Translations under genes and position numbers: made by a program
NCBI RefSeq assembly: GCF_900110895.1
Contig: NZ_FOIQ01000003.1
Location: 62,001-126,000, forward strand
Length of the DNA: 64,000 nucleotides
Source of the DNA: Prevotella aff. ruminicola Tc2-24
GTDB taxonomy: Bacteria; Bacteroidota; Bacteroidia; Bacteroidales; Bacteroidaceae
Direction of reading: 5' to 3'
Shown: one piece after another, positions 50,835-60,404 of the stretch
Layout: the number at the start of each line of letters is the position of its first letter
Position numbering within the stretch: position 1 is the first letter of the stretch
The notes under the pieces: model-generated
Seen by the model: the letters and a program-made list of their open reading frames with translations, nothing else
What the model was told of the DNA's origin: nothing
Database searches by the model: none

Positions 50835-52271
50835 CTATATCAGTTTCATCTTCTTCGCCTTGTCCATCAGCAACTGCATCAACGGCTCACGCTCGTTCTC
50901 CACACGGTTGTCAAGGACGGCATCCTTCAAGTATTGCTTCAGAACGCCCACCTCGCGACTCGGCTTGAGATGGAAGATCTCCATAATCTCGTTGCCATCG
51001 ATGACAGGCTGCAGCAGTCGAACATAGTCTTTCTCCTTCAAGTCGGCCAACTTTTCGCGCACCATACGGAAGTTCTCGCGAAACATCTTCTTGCGCACCT
51101 CGTTCTTCGAAGTGATATCCGCCTCGCAGAGTGTCATCAAGTCGTCAATATCCTCGCCGGCATCGTTCATCAGGCGTCGGACGGCAGAGTCGGTCACCTC
51201 ATCGTCGGCAATGGCTATAGGACGCATGTGCAGGTCGACGAGCTTCTGTACATACTTCATCTTCATATCCATCGGCAACATCAGGCGACGGAAGATCAGC
51301 GGAACCATCTTCGCTCCGATTGTGTTATGATTGTGGAAGGTCCAACCGATGGCAGGATCCCAGCGTTTCGACTTCGTCTTGCCGATGTCGTGCATCAAAG
51401 CCGCCCAGCGCAACCACAGATTGTCAGACTTAGAGGCCACGTTATCCAGTACCTCCAGCGTGTGATAGAAATTATTCTTATGCGCCCTGCCGTTCTTCTG
51501 TTCCACGATATCAAGAGCAGCGAGTTCAGGCAGGATGATGTTCAGCAGTCCACAGCGTTGCAGGTCGACGAAACCCTTCGAAGGGAAAGACGACAGCATG
51601 ATTTTGTTAAGCTCATCCTTGATACGCTCACCACTGACAATCTTAATTCGTTCTGCCATCCGTTCCAATGCCACGAAAGTCTCCTCCTCGATCTGGAAGT
51701 TCAGTTGGGTGGCAAAGCGGATGCACCGCATCATCCTCAACGGATCGTCCGAGAAGGTAACATCCGGTTCGAGTGGCGTAGCGATGATGCCATCCTCGAG
51801 GTCGGCCAGACCGTTGAACGGATCGACCAACTCACCGAAACGTTCTTTATTCAGGCAGATGGCCATGGCATTGATGGTGAAGTCGCGACGGTTCTGGTCA
51901 TCCTCCAGGGTTCCATCCTCAACGATGGGCTTCCGCGAGTCATGACGATAGCTCTCCTTACGGGCACCTACGAACTCCACCTCGTACTCCTTGCCTTTCT
52001 GACGGAACTTCACCTGAGCCGTTCCGAAGTTTCGGAACACAGAGAGGTGCGCCTTCCGTCCCACCATCTTCTTCAACTCCTCGGCCACGGAGATACCACT
52101 GCCCACGACCACCACGTCGATATCGTTTGAGGGTCGTTCCAGGAAAATATCACGGACATAACCACCCACCACATAGCACTCCAGACCCAATCGGTCTGCT
52201 GCCTCACTAATCTGATGGAATATCTCCTGATCTAATATCTCCGCCAGTTCTTCGTCGGAATATAATTTCAT
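50835..52271 (-). CDS. CCA tRNA nucleotidyltransferase / poly(A) polymerase family
   Basis: A 478-residue class II nucleotidyltransferase. The head domain has VVGGYVRDIFLERPSNDIDVVVVG with the catalytic aspartates and RRDFTINAMAICL. A tRNA-binding neck follows, and an HD domain (RWAALMHDIGKTKSKRWDP) closes it. It adds or repairs the 3' CCA, which fits the tRNA-Pro gene at 60405, whose CCA is not encoded. It leads a possible three-gene transcript with GH89 and the HGSNAT-like gene. Exact specificity (CCA or poly(A)) is not settled by sequence. Confidence 0.9.
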   Translation of the reverse strand: MKLYSDEELAEILDQEIFHQISEAADRLGLECYVVGGYVRDIFLERPSNDIDVVVVGSGISVAEELKKMVGRKAHLSVFRNFGTAQVKFRQKGKEYEVEFVGARKESYRHDSRKPIVEDGTLEDDQNRRDFTINAMAICLNKERFGELVDPFNGLADLEDGIIATPLEPDVTFSDDPLRMMRCIRFATQLNFQIEEETFVALERMAERIKIVSGERIKDELNKIMLSSFPSKGFVDLQRCGLLNIILPELAALDIVEQKNGRAHKNNFYHTLEVLDNVASKSDNLWLRWAALMHDIGKTKSKRWDPAIGWTFHNHNTIGAKMVPLIFRRLMLPMDMKMKYVQKLVDLHMRPIAIADDEVTDSAVRRLMNDAGEDIDDLMTLCEADITSKNEVRKKMFRENFRMVREKLADLKEKDYVRLLQPVIDGNEIMEIFHLKPSREVGVLKQYLKDAVLDNRVENEREPLMQLLMDKAKKMKLI

Positions 52272-52293
52272 CGCTTATTCGTCTTTGAGAGTG

Positions 52294-52301
52294 CAAAGAT
52301 A
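52294..52301 (-). promoter_or_regulatory. cca gene -7 box
   Basis: TATCTTTG on the minus strand, 22 bases before the ATG. No good -33 box. Confidence 0.5.
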
Positions 52302-52418
52302 CAACAAAATCCCCACATTTCCGCCTTTTCCCGTCTTTTTCTTTGTTATATCAAAGAATAAACCATCCCTCATCCCGACGCAACTCACCCCTACCCATCA
52401 ACAATTTATCAGGATTTC

Positions 52419-52449
52419 TTGGTAATACGAATGATTTGTTGTATTTTTG
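52419..52449 (+). promoter_or_regulatory. GH5 gene promoter
   Basis: TTG (52419-52421), a 20-base spacer and TATTTTTG (52442-52449). The leader is about 45 bases. Confidence 0.6.
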
Positions 52450-52494
52450 CAGGCAGATTATCCATCACACCACTAAAACTATTAAATAACAGAA

Positions 52495-53634
52495 ATGAAG
52501 AAAAACATTTTCATGACAGCTGCCATCATTGCAGCACTGTTTGTATCACTGTCTGGTTTCGCTCAGACAGACAAGGTCAATAACTTCCGCATCAAGCGTG
52601 GTACGAATGTGAGCCACTGGCTCTCACAGTCGGAACAGCGCGGCGAGGCCCGTAGGCTCCATATCCAAGAGGACGACTTCGAGCGCCTTGAGGCACTGGG
52701 GTTCGATTTCGTACGTATCCCCATCGACGAGGTACAGTTCTGGGACGAGCAGGGCAACAAGTTGCCTGAGGCCTGGGAACTGCTGTCCAAGGCCCTTGAC
52801 CAGGCACGAAAACACAATCTCCGCGCCATCGTCGACCTGCACATCATTCGTTCGCACTACTTCAACGCCGTAAACGAAGGCGCTCAGGCAGCCAACACTC
52901 TCTTTACCTCAGAGAAATCCCAGCAGGACCTCATCAATCTTTGGTATCAGCTTTCCGACTTTCTGAAAGACCGCAGCTGCGACTGGGTAGCCTATGAGTT
53001 CATGAACGAGCCTGTGGCCGACGAGCATGAGCAATGGAACCAGTTGGTAGCCAAGGTGCACAAGGCCCTCCGCAAGGTAGAGCCTCAGCGCACACTAGTC
53101 ATCGGCTCCAACCGCTGGCAGGGTCACGAGACGATGAAATACCTGAAAGTACCCCAGGGAGACAAGAACATTATCCTCTCTTTCCACTACTACAATCCGA
53201 TGATTCTAACCCACTATGGCGCCTGGTGGCACCCAGTAGGCAAGTACACCGGCAAAGTGAACTACCCCGGTGTGTTGGTATCGAAAGAGGACTATGAGTC
53301 TGCCCCCGATGCCCTCAAGCCCGAATTAAAGCAATACACGGAGCAAGTATGGGACATCAACACCATCCGTGCGCAGTTCAAGGATGCTATTGAGGCCGCC
53401 AAGAAATACGGTCTGCAGCTGTTCTGTGGCGAGTGGGGTGTCTACGAGCCCGTGGATCGTGAACTGGCCTATAACTGGACACGCGACATGCTAACCGTGT
53501 TCGACGAGTTTAATATCGCCTGGACCACCTGGTGCTATGATGCCGACTTCGGCTTCTGGGATCAGCAGCGCCACACCTACAAAGACCGTCCGTTGGTAGA
53601 GCTCCTGATGTCGGGCAAGAAACTAGGCGAATAG
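52495..53634 (+). CDS. secreted endoglucanase-like glycoside hydrolase, GH5
   Basis: A 379-residue enzyme with a signal peptide ending at GFAQ (residue 24) and one GH5 TIM barrel filling the rest. The acid-base glutamate is Glu172 in YEFMNEP and the nucleophile Glu313 in LFCGEWGVY; RGTNVSHWL and FDFVRIPID are typical GH5 strands. It probably cuts beta-1,4-glucans or related beta-glycans. No carbohydrate-binding module, SusC/D pair or anchoring domain is attached or nearby, so it is a lone secreted enzyme rather than part of a utilisation locus. Confidence 0.88.
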   Translation: MKKNIFMTAAIIAALFVSLSGFAQTDKVNNFRIKRGTNVSHWLSQSEQRGEARRLHIQEDDFERLEALGFDFVRIPIDEVQFWDEQGNKLPEAWELLSKALDQARKHNLRAIVDLHIIRSHYFNAVNEGAQAANTLFTSEKSQQDLINLWYQLSDFLKDRSCDWVAYEFMNEPVADEHEQWNQLVAKVHKALRKVEPQRTLVIGSNRWQGHETMKYLKVPQGDKNIILSFHYYNPMILTHYGAWWHPVGKYTGKVNYPGVLVSKEDYESAPDALKPELKQYTEQVWDINTIRAQFKDAIEAAKKYGLQLFCGEWGVYEPVDRELAYNWTRDMLTVFDEFNIAWTTWCYDADFGFWDQQRHTYKDRPLVELLMSGKKLGE

Positions 53635-53667
53635 GACCCCCGAATAATGTAAAGAAAAATACACTAC

Positions 53668-53708
53668 ATATCTCGCTTTTGAATGATTAACCTTCAGAAG
53701 CGAGATAT
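53668..53708 (+). terminator. GH5 gene terminator-like hairpin
   Basis: A long stem (ATATCTCGCTTTTGAA with TTCAGAAGCGAGATAT, one mismatch) and a nine-base loop. The T tract after it is poor, so efficiency is unclear. Confidence 0.6.
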
Positions 53709-53763
53709 TACTTTGAAGACTCTTTAACGATTGGTGGCGTATTGTTTAAAAACCAATAAAGAA

Positions 53764-53794
53764 TTGGCGGTCTCGAAAGAAATACGTACATTTG
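53764..53794 (+). promoter_or_regulatory. promoter of the small lipoprotein gene
   Basis: TTG (53764-53766), a 20-base spacer and TACATTTG (53787-53794). Confidence 0.65.
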
Positions 53795-53823
53795 CAGTCT
53801 CAAATCATCCATAAAACAAAAAG

Positions 53824-54273
53824 ATGAAACGGATTCCATTATACCTGACCGCCGCCCTCTTATTCACAGCCTGCAGCGACAGTCAGCAGAAAAAAGCAGA
53901 GCAACTACTGGAAGAGGCAAGGACTCACTTCGCACAGGGACAACTCGACGAGGCGAGAGCAGACATTGACTCATTACGCAAGACCTATCCAGAGCTGATA
54001 GAGATACGTAAAGCAGCACTGAAGCTTCATCAGGATGTAGAACTGAAGCGCGCACAGGAAGAGTTCATGCAGACAGACAGTCTGTTACAGATCGTCCAAA
54101 AGGAGTATGACGACATGCAGGCGAAGGTGGAGAAAGACAAGGCGGCCTTGAAAGCCACGGCCGAAGAGCTGACGCTTCTGACCATGAAGCGGATAGAGCG
54201 CGACTCCATTCGTACCCAATTTGAGACACTTGGGGCAAAGATACGCTATATCCACATGAAGCAGAAGGAGTGA
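53824..54273 (+). CDS. small coiled-coil lipoprotein
   Basis: A 149-residue protein with a lipobox in LFTACSD (Cys17). The mature part is almost wholly helical and charged: residues 25-60 look like a TPR-type pair (AEQLLEEARTHFAQGQLDEA) and 75-125 like a coiled coil with heptads of L, A, M and V. I do not recognise a named family. Monocistronic. A structural or scaffolding role at the envelope is the most one can say. Confidence 0.68.
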   Translation: MKRIPLYLTAALLFTACSDSQQKKAEQLLEEARTHFAQGQLDEARADIDSLRKTYPELIEIRKAALKLHQDVELKRAQEEFMQTDSLLQIVQKEYDDMQAKVEKDKAALKATAEELTLLTMKRIERDSIRTQFETLGAKIRYIHMKQKE

Positions 54274-54320
54274 CGTAGTTCGGTTTTCCTTTGGCTTTCC
54301 GCTCATTTATTCATATCTTT

Positions 54321-54335
54321 GCCATCAAAGATGGC
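54321..54335. repeat. short palindrome GCCATC-aaa-GATGGC
   Basis: Perfect six-base arms around AAA, just after a TATCTTTG box at 54314-54321. It could be an operator, or part of a short transcript leading into the DUF1599 gene. Confidence 0.35.
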
Positions 54336-54372
54336 GAATTTACTCCATCTCGGCAAAAAAAGAAACGAGTTT

Positions 54373-54404
54373 CTTGTTTTTGCGCTCAACTTTTCGTAAT
54401 TTTG
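54373..54404 (+). promoter_or_regulatory. DUF1599 gene promoter
   Basis: CTTG (54373-54376), a 20-base spacer and TAATTTTG (54397-54404). Confidence 0.55.
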
Positions 54405-54412
54405 CACCCGAT

Positions 54413-54973
54413 ATGGGAAATATGGAGATAACCAATGCACAGTTTGAACAGGCACTGGCAGAATGCCGGGCTTTGTTCGAGAAAAAACTTCACGACTATA
54501 AAGCTTCGTGGCGCATATTACGTCCCACGGCACTGACAGACCAACTCTTCATCAAAGCCAAACGTATCCGTTCACTGGAAATCAAGAAAGAATCGAAGGT
54601 GGGCGAAGGTATCCGTCCGGAGTTCATCGCGCTGATCAACTACGGCATCGTGGGACTGATCCAGCTCAGTCATGGCTTTGCCGACACAGTGGACATGGAC
54701 AATGAGGAGGCCATGAAACTCTACGACCAATATGCCCACGAGGCCTTGGAGTTGATGAAGCGCAAGAACCACGACTATGACGAGGCATGGCGCTCCATGA
54801 GGGTCAGTTCATACACAGACCTGATCCTGACAAAGATTGAACGTATCAAGGAGATCGAAAACCTGCAGGGCGAGACACTCGTCTCTGAAGGAATCGATGC
54901 CAACTATATGGATATTATCAATTACGCAGTCTTTGGCGTGATTAAACTATCGGAGGACAACAACGCAGAATAA
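54413..54973 (+). CDS. DUF1599 protein
   Basis: A 186-residue soluble protein made of two similar halves: FEKKLHDYKASWRILRPTALTDQLFIKAKRIRSLE (residues about 20-54) and LMKRKNHDYDEAWRSMRVSSYTDLILTKIERIKEIE (about 116-151). The family is DUF1599, thought to belong to the all-alpha NTP pyrophosphohydrolase-like group, so nucleotide clean-up is possible but unproven. The start at 54413 follows the -7 box by eight bases; 54422 is also possible. Four bases separate it from the next gene. Confidence 0.8.
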   Translation: MGNMEITNAQFEQALAECRALFEKKLHDYKASWRILRPTALTDQLFIKAKRIRSLEIKKESKVGEGIRPEFIALINYGIVGLIQLSHGFADTVDMDNEEAMKLYDQYAHEALELMKRKNHDYDEAWRSMRVSSYTDLILTKIERIKEIENLQGETLVSEGIDANYMDIINYAVFGVIKLSEDNNAE

Positions 54974-54977
54974 GAGA

Positions 54978-56174
54978 ATGAAGAAGATTGCCGTCAACAT
55001 CTGCCGTCTGGTGCTTGCTGTGACACTGATCCTGTCGGGATTCGTCAAGGCTGTCGACCCGTTGGGTACACAGTACAAGATAGCAGACTACCTCGGAGCC
55101 ATGGGACTGGGTAGGCACATACCCGATATCGCCACGCTCTCCGCATCTGTCCTGTTGTCGGCAGCAGAGTTCATTCTCGGCATCTGCCTGCTCTTTGCCA
55201 TCAGAAGACGAATGGCCTCACTGATCGTGCTACTGGTCATGATTGTCATGACGGCGCTGACCCTGTGGCTGGCACTGACAAACCCCATCAGCGACTGTGG
55301 CTGCTTTGGTGATGCCCTGGTACTGACCAATTGGCAAACATTCTGGAAGAACATCATCCTACTGGCGGCCGCCATCGTGGTATGGAAATGGCCCCTGGAG
55401 ATGACACGTATCATCAGTGAGAGCAACCAGTGGATCGTACTGAATTACTCTGCACTCTTTATCCTGCTGTTCATATCCGGACGCAGTCTCTACACCCTCC
55501 CCCAGTTCGACTTCCGTCCCTATCATATCGGTGCCGACCTGAAGCAGGGATGGCAGAAGATGACGGAAGGAGAGGATTCGCCATACGCCGACTTCTTCAT
55601 CGAGCGTATTGACGACGGTGAGGACATTACTGAGCAGGTACTCAACCACCAAGGTTATACGTTCCTATTGGTGTCTCCCCATCTGGAGCATGCGGACGAC
55701 TCACAACTCGACGAGATCAACAGGATTTACGAATACAGCATCGACAACGCCTATCCTTTCTACTGTCTGACAGCTAGTCCGGAGAAAGCCATCGAGCACT
55801 GGTGCGACAAGACTGGAGCAGAATATCCTTTCTGTCTCACCGACGAGACTGTCTTAAAGACCGTCATCCGAAGTAATCCGGGTCTGTTACTCCTCAAAGA
55901 TGGAACGGTCATCGGGAAATGGAGTCATAACGCACTGCCCGAGGAGGAAGAAATGACAGGAAGACTAGAGGAGTGTACACTCGGGCAACAGCCGAAGAAC
56001 AATGTCGCAGGGAAGATCCTCTGGGTATTTACATGGTTCGTTCTTCCGCTGTTCCTCCTGACGGTAGCAGACCGTCTTTGGGCATGGAGTCGCTGGCTTC
56101 GTTCCGGAAGGAAGAGATCCGCGAAGAAAAGCGAAGAAGAAACAGATAATAACAACCCTTTAAATAAACAATAA
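54978..56174 (+). CDS. BT_3928-like membrane protein: DoxX/MauE domain plus thioredoxin-like domain
   Basis: A 398-residue protein with four membrane helices in residues 1-140 ([19 protein letters not shown], typical of DoxX/MauE) and a vicinal cysteine pair [11 protein letters not shown] fifth helix (about 150-170) leads to a periplasmic thioredoxin-like region (about 215-330), and a last helix sits near 345-365. The tail is strongly basic. It probably handles disulphides or quinone-linked electrons in the envelope; no substrate is known. Cotranscribed with the DUF1599 gene and just upstream of tpiA. Confidence 0.78.
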   Translation: MKKIAVNICRLVLAVTLILSGFVKAVDPLGTQYKIADYLGAMGLGRHIPDIATLSASVLLSAAEFILGICLLFAIRRRMASLIVLLVMIVMTALTLWLALTNPISDCGCFGDALVLTNWQTFWKNIILLAAAIVVWKWPLEMTRIISESNQWIVLNYSALFILLFISGRSLYTLPQFDFRPYHIGADLKQGWQKMTEGEDSPYADFFIERIDDGEDITEQVLNHQGYTFLLVSPHLEHADDSQLDEINRIYEYSIDNAYPFYCLTASPEKAIEHWCDKTGAEYPFCLTDETVLKTVIRSNPGLLLLKDGTVIGKWSHNALPEEEEMTGRLEECTLGQQPKNNVAGKILWVFTWFVLPLFLLTVADRLWAWSRWLRSGRKRSAKKSEEETDNNNPLNKQ

Positions 56175-56181
56175 AATAATT

Positions 56182-56943
56182 ATGAGAAAGAAAATTGTAG
56201 CAGGAAACTGGAAGATGAACATGAATCTCCAGGATGGTATTGCTCTTGCAAAGGAGCTCAACGAGACACTGAAGGCCGACAAGCCCAACTGCGGTGTGGT
56301 GATCTGCACACCGTTCATCCACCTTGCTTCTATCGCACAGTTCCTCGATCAGGACATCATCGGTCTGGGTGCTGAGAACTGCGCTGACAAGGAAAAGGGT
56401 GCTTTCACCGGTGAGGTAAGCGCCGAGATGGTGAAGAGCACAGGTGCACAGTACGTGATCCTCGGTCACTCTGAGCGTCGCGAGTACTACAAGGAGACTC
56501 CTGAGATCCTGAAGGAGAAAGTACTGCTCGCCCAGAAGAACGACCTGAAGGTGATCTTCTGCATCGGTGAGAGTCTCGAAGAGCGTGAGGCTGGCAAGCA
56601 GAACGAGGTCGTAAAGGCCGAGCTCGAGGGTTCTGTATTCAACCTCTCTGAGGAGGACTTCCGTAAGATCGTCATCGCCTACGAGCCAATCTGGGCTATC
56701 GGTACTGGCAAGACCGCTACCGCTGAGCAGGCAGAGGAGATCCACGCTTACATCCGTTCTATCATCGCCGAGAAGTATGGTCAGGCTGTTGCCGACGACA
56801 CAACCATCCTCTATGGTGGTTCATGCAAGGCTTCAAACGCTCCTGAGCTGTTCGCTAAGCCCGACATCGACGGTGGTCTGATCGGTGGTGCCTCACTGAA
56901 GGCTGCTGACTTCAAGGGTATCATCGACGCTTGGAAGAAGTAA
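56182..56943 (+). CDS. tpiA: triosephosphate isomerase
   Basis: A 253-residue TIM barrel enzyme of glycolysis that interconverts dihydroxyacetone phosphate and glyceraldehyde-3-phosphate. VAGNWKMN opens with the catalytic lysine, [11 protein letters not shown] has the catalytic histidine, and [17 protein letters not shown] the catalytic glutamate and mobile loop; [14 protein letters not shown] binds phosphate. Codon use is strongly biased (a few favoured codons), as in rpsO, consistent with very high expression. It starts seven bases after the DoxX-like gene. Confidence 0.97.
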   Translation: MRKKIVAGNWKMNMNLQDGIALAKELNETLKADKPNCGVVICTPFIHLASIAQFLDQDIIGLGAENCADKEKGAFTGEVSAEMVKSTGAQYVILGHSERREYYKETPEILKEKVLLAQKNDLKVIFCIGESLEEREAGKQNEVVKAELEGSVFNLSEEDFRKIVIAYEPIWAIGTGKTATAEQAEEIHAYIRSIIAEKYGQAVADDTTILYGGSCKASNAPELFAKPDIDGGLIGGASLKAADFKGIIDAWKK

Positions 56944-56968
56944 ACACGAACGTCAATGAAGTTTATAT

Positions 56969-56991
56969 AGTGAATAATGATAAGTGAATAG
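56969..56991 (+). repeat. GTGAATA-type short repeat, spacer copy
   Basis: AGTGAATAATGATAAGTGAA plus TAG in the 56-base gap between tpiA and the SPOR gene. Its reverse complement is related to the repeat inside that gene at 57071-57093. Confidence 0.6.
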
Positions 56992-56999
56992 ATATTGGT

Positions 57000-57641
57000 A
57001 TGAAATTAACAATATGCAATAAGCTGGTGATCGTGAACATCAAAGTGACCGTGCTGCTGGCACTATTTACTTTTCATTGTTCACTATTCACTTCTGCTCA
57101 AACCTTTACCCAACGCGTGCAACAGGAGAAGAAGGGTGAAGGAAAGGTGACCATCACGCAAGACAAGAGCATCGAAGAACTCGTGAATGGTCCGAAGACT
57201 GTCTCCGCCGAACAGAAGGCGACACCGAAACAGACAGGAAAATCAGATATTACTGCTACAAATCATAAAGAACAAGAGAAAAAAACGGAGAAGCTGAGCC
57301 CTGAGAGTGCCCAGGGCAGCATCGCCATCCCCGACACCACCATCGACAACCGGAAGAAGGTCATGAAAGGTGGATACAAGATCAACGGCTATCGGGTACA
57401 GGTCTTCGCAGGAGGTAACTCTCGCAACGACCGCATCAAAGCGGAAAAGACTGGTAATGAGATTAAGGCGCTCTATCCGGGTGTACCCGTTTACGTGCAT
57501 TTCTACTCCCCACGGTGGATCTGTAGGATGGGCAACTACCGCACTTATGAAGAGGCCGACGAGGTGCTCAGAAGCGTCAAGAAGATGGGATACGACTCGG
57601 CCATTATCGTCAAAGGAAAAATCACAGTACAATACCCATGA
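57000..57641 (+). CDS. exported SPOR-domain protein
   Basis: A 213-residue protein with an unusual long signal peptide (about 1-36, ending in TSAQ), a low-complexity polar region rich in K, E, T and Q (about 40-120), and a C-terminal SPOR domain (about 130-210) with [49 protein letters not shown]. It likely binds septal peptidoglycan. The stretch TFHCSLFTS in the signal peptide is encoded by a short repeat. It overlaps folE by four bases (ATGA). Confidence 0.85.
   Translation: MKLTICNKLVIVNIKVTVLLALFTFHCSLFTSAQTFTQRVQQEKKGEGKVTITQDKSIEELVNGPKTVSAEQKATPKQTGKSDITATNHKEQEKKTEKLSPESAQGSIAIPDTTIDNRKKVMKGGYKINGYRVQVFAGGNSRNDRIKAEKTGNEIKALYPGVPVYVHFYSPRWICRMGNYRTYEEADEVLRSVKKMGYDSAIIVKGKITVQYP
57071..57093 (+). 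repeat. in-frame repeat forming part of a signal peptide
   Basis: TTTTCATTGTTCACTATTCA plus CTT. It gives part of the hydrophobic core and the c-region of the SPOR protein's signal peptide. Confidence 0.6.
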
Positions 57642-58243
57642 TTCAAAACCAAGGCATAGACGACAAGGAGATATATCGCGAAGGACTAGAGGATCTCGCC
57701 GCACACTACAAGCAGGTACTGAGTCTGCTTGGCGAAGACACAGAGCGTGAGGGATTACTGAAGACCCCCATGCGCGTGGCGAAAGCCATGCAGGTGTTGA
57801 CACGAGGCTATCAGATGGACGCACATAAAGTGTTGACGGATGCTCTGTTTAAAGAGGACTACAGTCAGATGGTCATCGTAAAGGACATCGACTTTTTCTC
57901 CCTCTGTGAGCACCACATGCTTCCCTTCTACGGAAAGGCACATGTCGCGTACATCCCCAACGGCTACATCACAGGACTCTCTAAGATTGCCCGTGTGGTG
58001 GACATCTACGCCCATCGGCTACAGGTACAGGAGCGCATGACACAGCAGATCAAGGACTGTATTCAGGACACGCTCAAGCCACTCGGTGTGATGGTGGTTG
58101 TCGAGGCCAAGCACATGTGCATGCAGATGCGCGGCATCGAGAAGCAGAACAGCATCACTACGACCAGTGACTTCAGTGGTGCCTTCAATCAAGCTAAGAC
58201 CCGTCAGGAATTCATGAACTTAATACATAATAATCAAATCTAA
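57638..58243 (+). CDS. folE: GTP cyclohydrolase I
   Basis: A 201-residue FolE that makes dihydroneopterin triphosphate from GTP, the first step of folate synthesis. The zinc site is visible in [22 protein letters not shown] and later [10 protein letters not shown], and the [23 protein letters not shown] helix is standard. Its start overlaps the SPOR gene's stop codon, so translation is coupled. Confidence 0.95.
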   Translation: MIQNQGIDDKEIYREGLEDLAAHYKQVLSLLGEDTEREGLLKTPMRVAKAMQVLTRGYQMDAHKVLTDALFKEDYSQMVIVKDIDFFSLCEHHMLPFYGKAHVAYIPNGYITGLSKIARVVDIYAHRLQVQERMTQQIKDCIQDTLKPLGVMVVVEAKHMCMQMRGIEKQNSITTTSDFSGAFNQAKTRQEFMNLIHNNQI

Positions 58244-58255
58244 TCTAATCAATTT

Positions 58256-58831
58256 ATGGACCAGACCAACAGACCTAATTTCAGGACCAGCGGTTCCGTA
58301 GGCGACGCTTTTTTGCACAGCTGCCTTGGGAAGTTGCTGATTCTTATGGCTATTGTTCTTGTATTGCTGATCGTTGCCTACTTCACCGCTCCGACAGAGA
58401 AAGAGATGAGAGCGGAGATGAATGATAACATTATGCAATGCATGGAGATGAACGACAGTATCCGCGGCGACAAGATCGACGACTATGTGCACAACATCGG
58501 CTTTATCTTCACGAAGGCCGACTCGACAAAAGTGGGACAGGAGTGGAAAGAGACTTTCGATAAGTATAACCGACTGGAGGTCTACCGTCACACCTTCTAC
58601 TCCACAGCCTATGTGTATAACAATATCCGTGCAGAAGGCACCAGGGTAGGATTCGGCATCTTTGGTCTGGTGATCCCAACATCCAACTTCAATGATTTCC
58701 TGTTGCATGTTGGACCAATGCACAAAGGTTATGACCAGAAGTTGATCCGTACAACGGTGATTCCAGATAACGATCTCGGCTCAAACCCCAATATCCAGGA
58801 ATTCCACTATAGACGTAATCCTGACGATTGA
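58256..58831 (+). CDS. membrane-anchored protein of unknown function
   Basis: A 191-residue protein with one hydrophobic segment (about residues 24-45, LGKLLILMAIVLVLLIVAYF) and a soluble rest. The soluble region has an acidic helical part (MRAEMNDNIMQCMEMNDS) and a region of predicted strands ending in FHYRRNPDD. No family recognised. It lies 13 bases after folE and four before the B3/4 gene, so it belongs to the same transcript. Confidence 0.72.
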   Translation: MDQTNRPNFRTSGSVGDAFLHSCLGKLLILMAIVLVLLIVAYFTAPTEKEMRAEMNDNIMQCMEMNDSIRGDKIDDYVHNIGFIFTKADSTKVGQEWKETFDKYNRLEVYRHTFYSTAYVYNNIRAEGTRVGFGIFGLVIPTSNFNDFLLHVGPMHKGYDQKLIRTTVIPDNDLGSNPNIQEFHYRRNPDD

Positions 58832-58834
58832 TGC

Positions 58835-59500
58835 ATGAACATCTTCGTTTCTGAGGAAATAGCGTCTGTCTGCCCCGAGTTTGTTGGGGCAGCCGTTGAA
58901 GCACAGGTTGTCAACACCAGCTATAGTGACGAACTGTGGCAGGAGATTCATGCTTTTGAGGAGACGTTCCGGAGAGAACTCACCACTGAGAGTCTGAAAG
59001 AGATTCCGTCTATCGCAGCTACTCGTCGTATCTACAAAGCCTGTGGCAAAGACCCTTCTCGGTATCGTCCTGCCAGTGAAGCTTTGATCCGCAGGATGCT
59101 CCAAGGCAAAGAGCTCTACCAGATCGACACGCTCGTCGACCTCATCAACCTTGCTTCCATCGCCTTCGGTTATAGCATCGGAGGCTTCGATGCTGACAAG
59201 TTCGTCGGCGACACGCTCACATTAGGCATCGGACGTGAGGGAGAGCCATACGAAGGCATCGGCAGAGGGATGCTGAACATCGCTGGTCTACCCGTCTACC
59301 GCGACGCCCTAGGCGGTGTGGGTACACCCACAAGTGACAACGAGCGTACAAAGATCACACTCGGTACCACACACCTCGTTGTACTGATTAACGGCTACGA
59401 CGGCAACGAGAAACGTGTCATCGACAATGCCCGATTCATACAAGATCTGATTCGTAAATACGGCCGAAGCGACGGCGGTAGCTATCTTATATATAAATAA
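58835..59500 (+). CDS. B3/4 (PheT-type) domain protein
   Basis: A 221-residue soluble protein resembling the B3/B4 editing domain of phenylalanyl-tRNA synthetase beta: ATRRIYKACGKDPSRYRPASEALIRRML, IDTLVDLINLASIAFGYSIGGFDADKF and RDALGGVGTPTSDNERTKI. Stand-alone members are thought to clear mischarged tRNA or bind a nucleotide-like ligand, but activity is not proven. It is the sixth gene of the run from DUF1599 on and sits 12 bases before the histidine kinase gene. Confidence 0.82.
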   Translation: MNIFVSEEIASVCPEFVGAAVEAQVVNTSYSDELWQEIHAFEETFRRELTTESLKEIPSIAATRRIYKACGKDPSRYRPASEALIRRMLQGKELYQIDTLVDLINLASIAFGYSIGGFDADKFVGDTLTLGIGREGEPYEGIGRGMLNIAGLPVYRDALGGVGTPTSDNERTKITLGTTHLVVLINGYDGNEKRVIDNARFIQDLIRKYGRSDGGSYLIYK

Positions 59501-59512
59501 TAAGACAAACCT

Positions 59513-60340
59513 ATGGATTTAAAACTTCTAATTATTCTGGCGCTCATATTAGCGCTACCTGTATGTATATTTTTTGTAAGGCGCTATTATCTTAGACAAT
59601 TGCGCAACGAGGTTACCCGGGCTCAGAAAAGCGAGCAAATAAAGTCTGTGTTCTTAGCTAACGTCAGCCATGCCCTCCGTACCCCCCTGAATTCCATCAT
59701 CGGATTCAGTGATATCATCCTGAAAGAGAAACCTGGCGTCCTGAAAGAGGAACAACTGACAGAGATGGTGACACACATCAACCACAACGGTCATCAGTTA
59801 CTCTATTTCATCTCACAGCTGCTTGAACTCTCGAGTTTCGAGGGCAGCATGCTTACTTTCACGATGATTGAGGTGAACCTGGCAGAACTCATGGCCTCCT
59901 ATCGGCGCGAGGCTCTGCGCGACGCCAGTCCAAATGTGTCCATCTATATCAGAACGACCCTGTCGCCGCACTGCAAGGCTACGCTCGACACCAACCTGAT
60001 GCACCAACTGATTATGCACCTGCTACAGAATGCCGTACTCCATACCAAGGAGGGTAGTATTACCATGACCTACGAGCGTGAGCGAAAGGGAATGAAAGTA
60101 ACCATCATCGACACAGGTGACGGTGTACCTCAGAAACTCCAGGAGAATATTTTCTCCATTCTTCAGCATGAAGACTCCCTGACCCTTGCCAACCAGACAT
60201 CCGGGCTCGGCCTTTCTATCTGCAAGGCTATTGTAGACGCCTTGAACGGTGAAATCGGTCTCTCCTCTGAGGAAGGAAAGGGAACAACGGTATGGGTCTG
60301 GATCCCCTGTCACATGAGAGACATGACAAAGGGTATCTGA
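59513..60340 (+). CDS. orphan sensor histidine kinase
   Basis: A 275-residue kinase with one N-terminal membrane helix (about 4-23), no visible sensor domain, and a HisKA domain with His53 in SHALRTPLNSIIGFS. The HATPase domain (about 155-270) has LLQNAVLHT (N box), DTGDGVP (G1) and SGLGLSICKAI (G2). The residue after the phosphoacceptor histidine is Ala, not the usual Glu or Asp. No response regulator is encoded nearby, so it must act on one elsewhere or on a hybrid partner. Confidence 0.87.
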   Translation: MDLKLLIILALILALPVCIFFVRRYYLRQLRNEVTRAQKSEQIKSVFLANVSHALRTPLNSIIGFSDIILKEKPGVLKEEQLTEMVTHINHNGHQLLYFISQLLELSSFEGSMLTFTMIEVNLAELMASYRREALRDASPNVSIYIRTTLSPHCKATLDTNLMHQLIMHLLQNAVLHTKEGSITMTYERERKGMKVTIIDTGDGVPQKLQENIFSILQHEDSLTLANQTSGLGLSICKAIVDALNGEIGLSSEEGKGTTVWVWIPCHMRDMTKGI

Positions 60341-60363
60341 GAATCACAACCCATATAAGAAAA

Positions 60364-60397
60364 AGAACCTGACAGATAAAAATCTATCAGGTTTCTT
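60364..60397. terminator. two-way terminator of the histidine kinase gene and tRNA-Pro
   Basis: GAACCTGACAGAT pairs with ATCTATCAGGTTTC with T-rich flanks on both strands, so it can end both convergent transcripts. Confidence 0.8.
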
Positions 60398-60404
60398 TTT
60401 TCTG

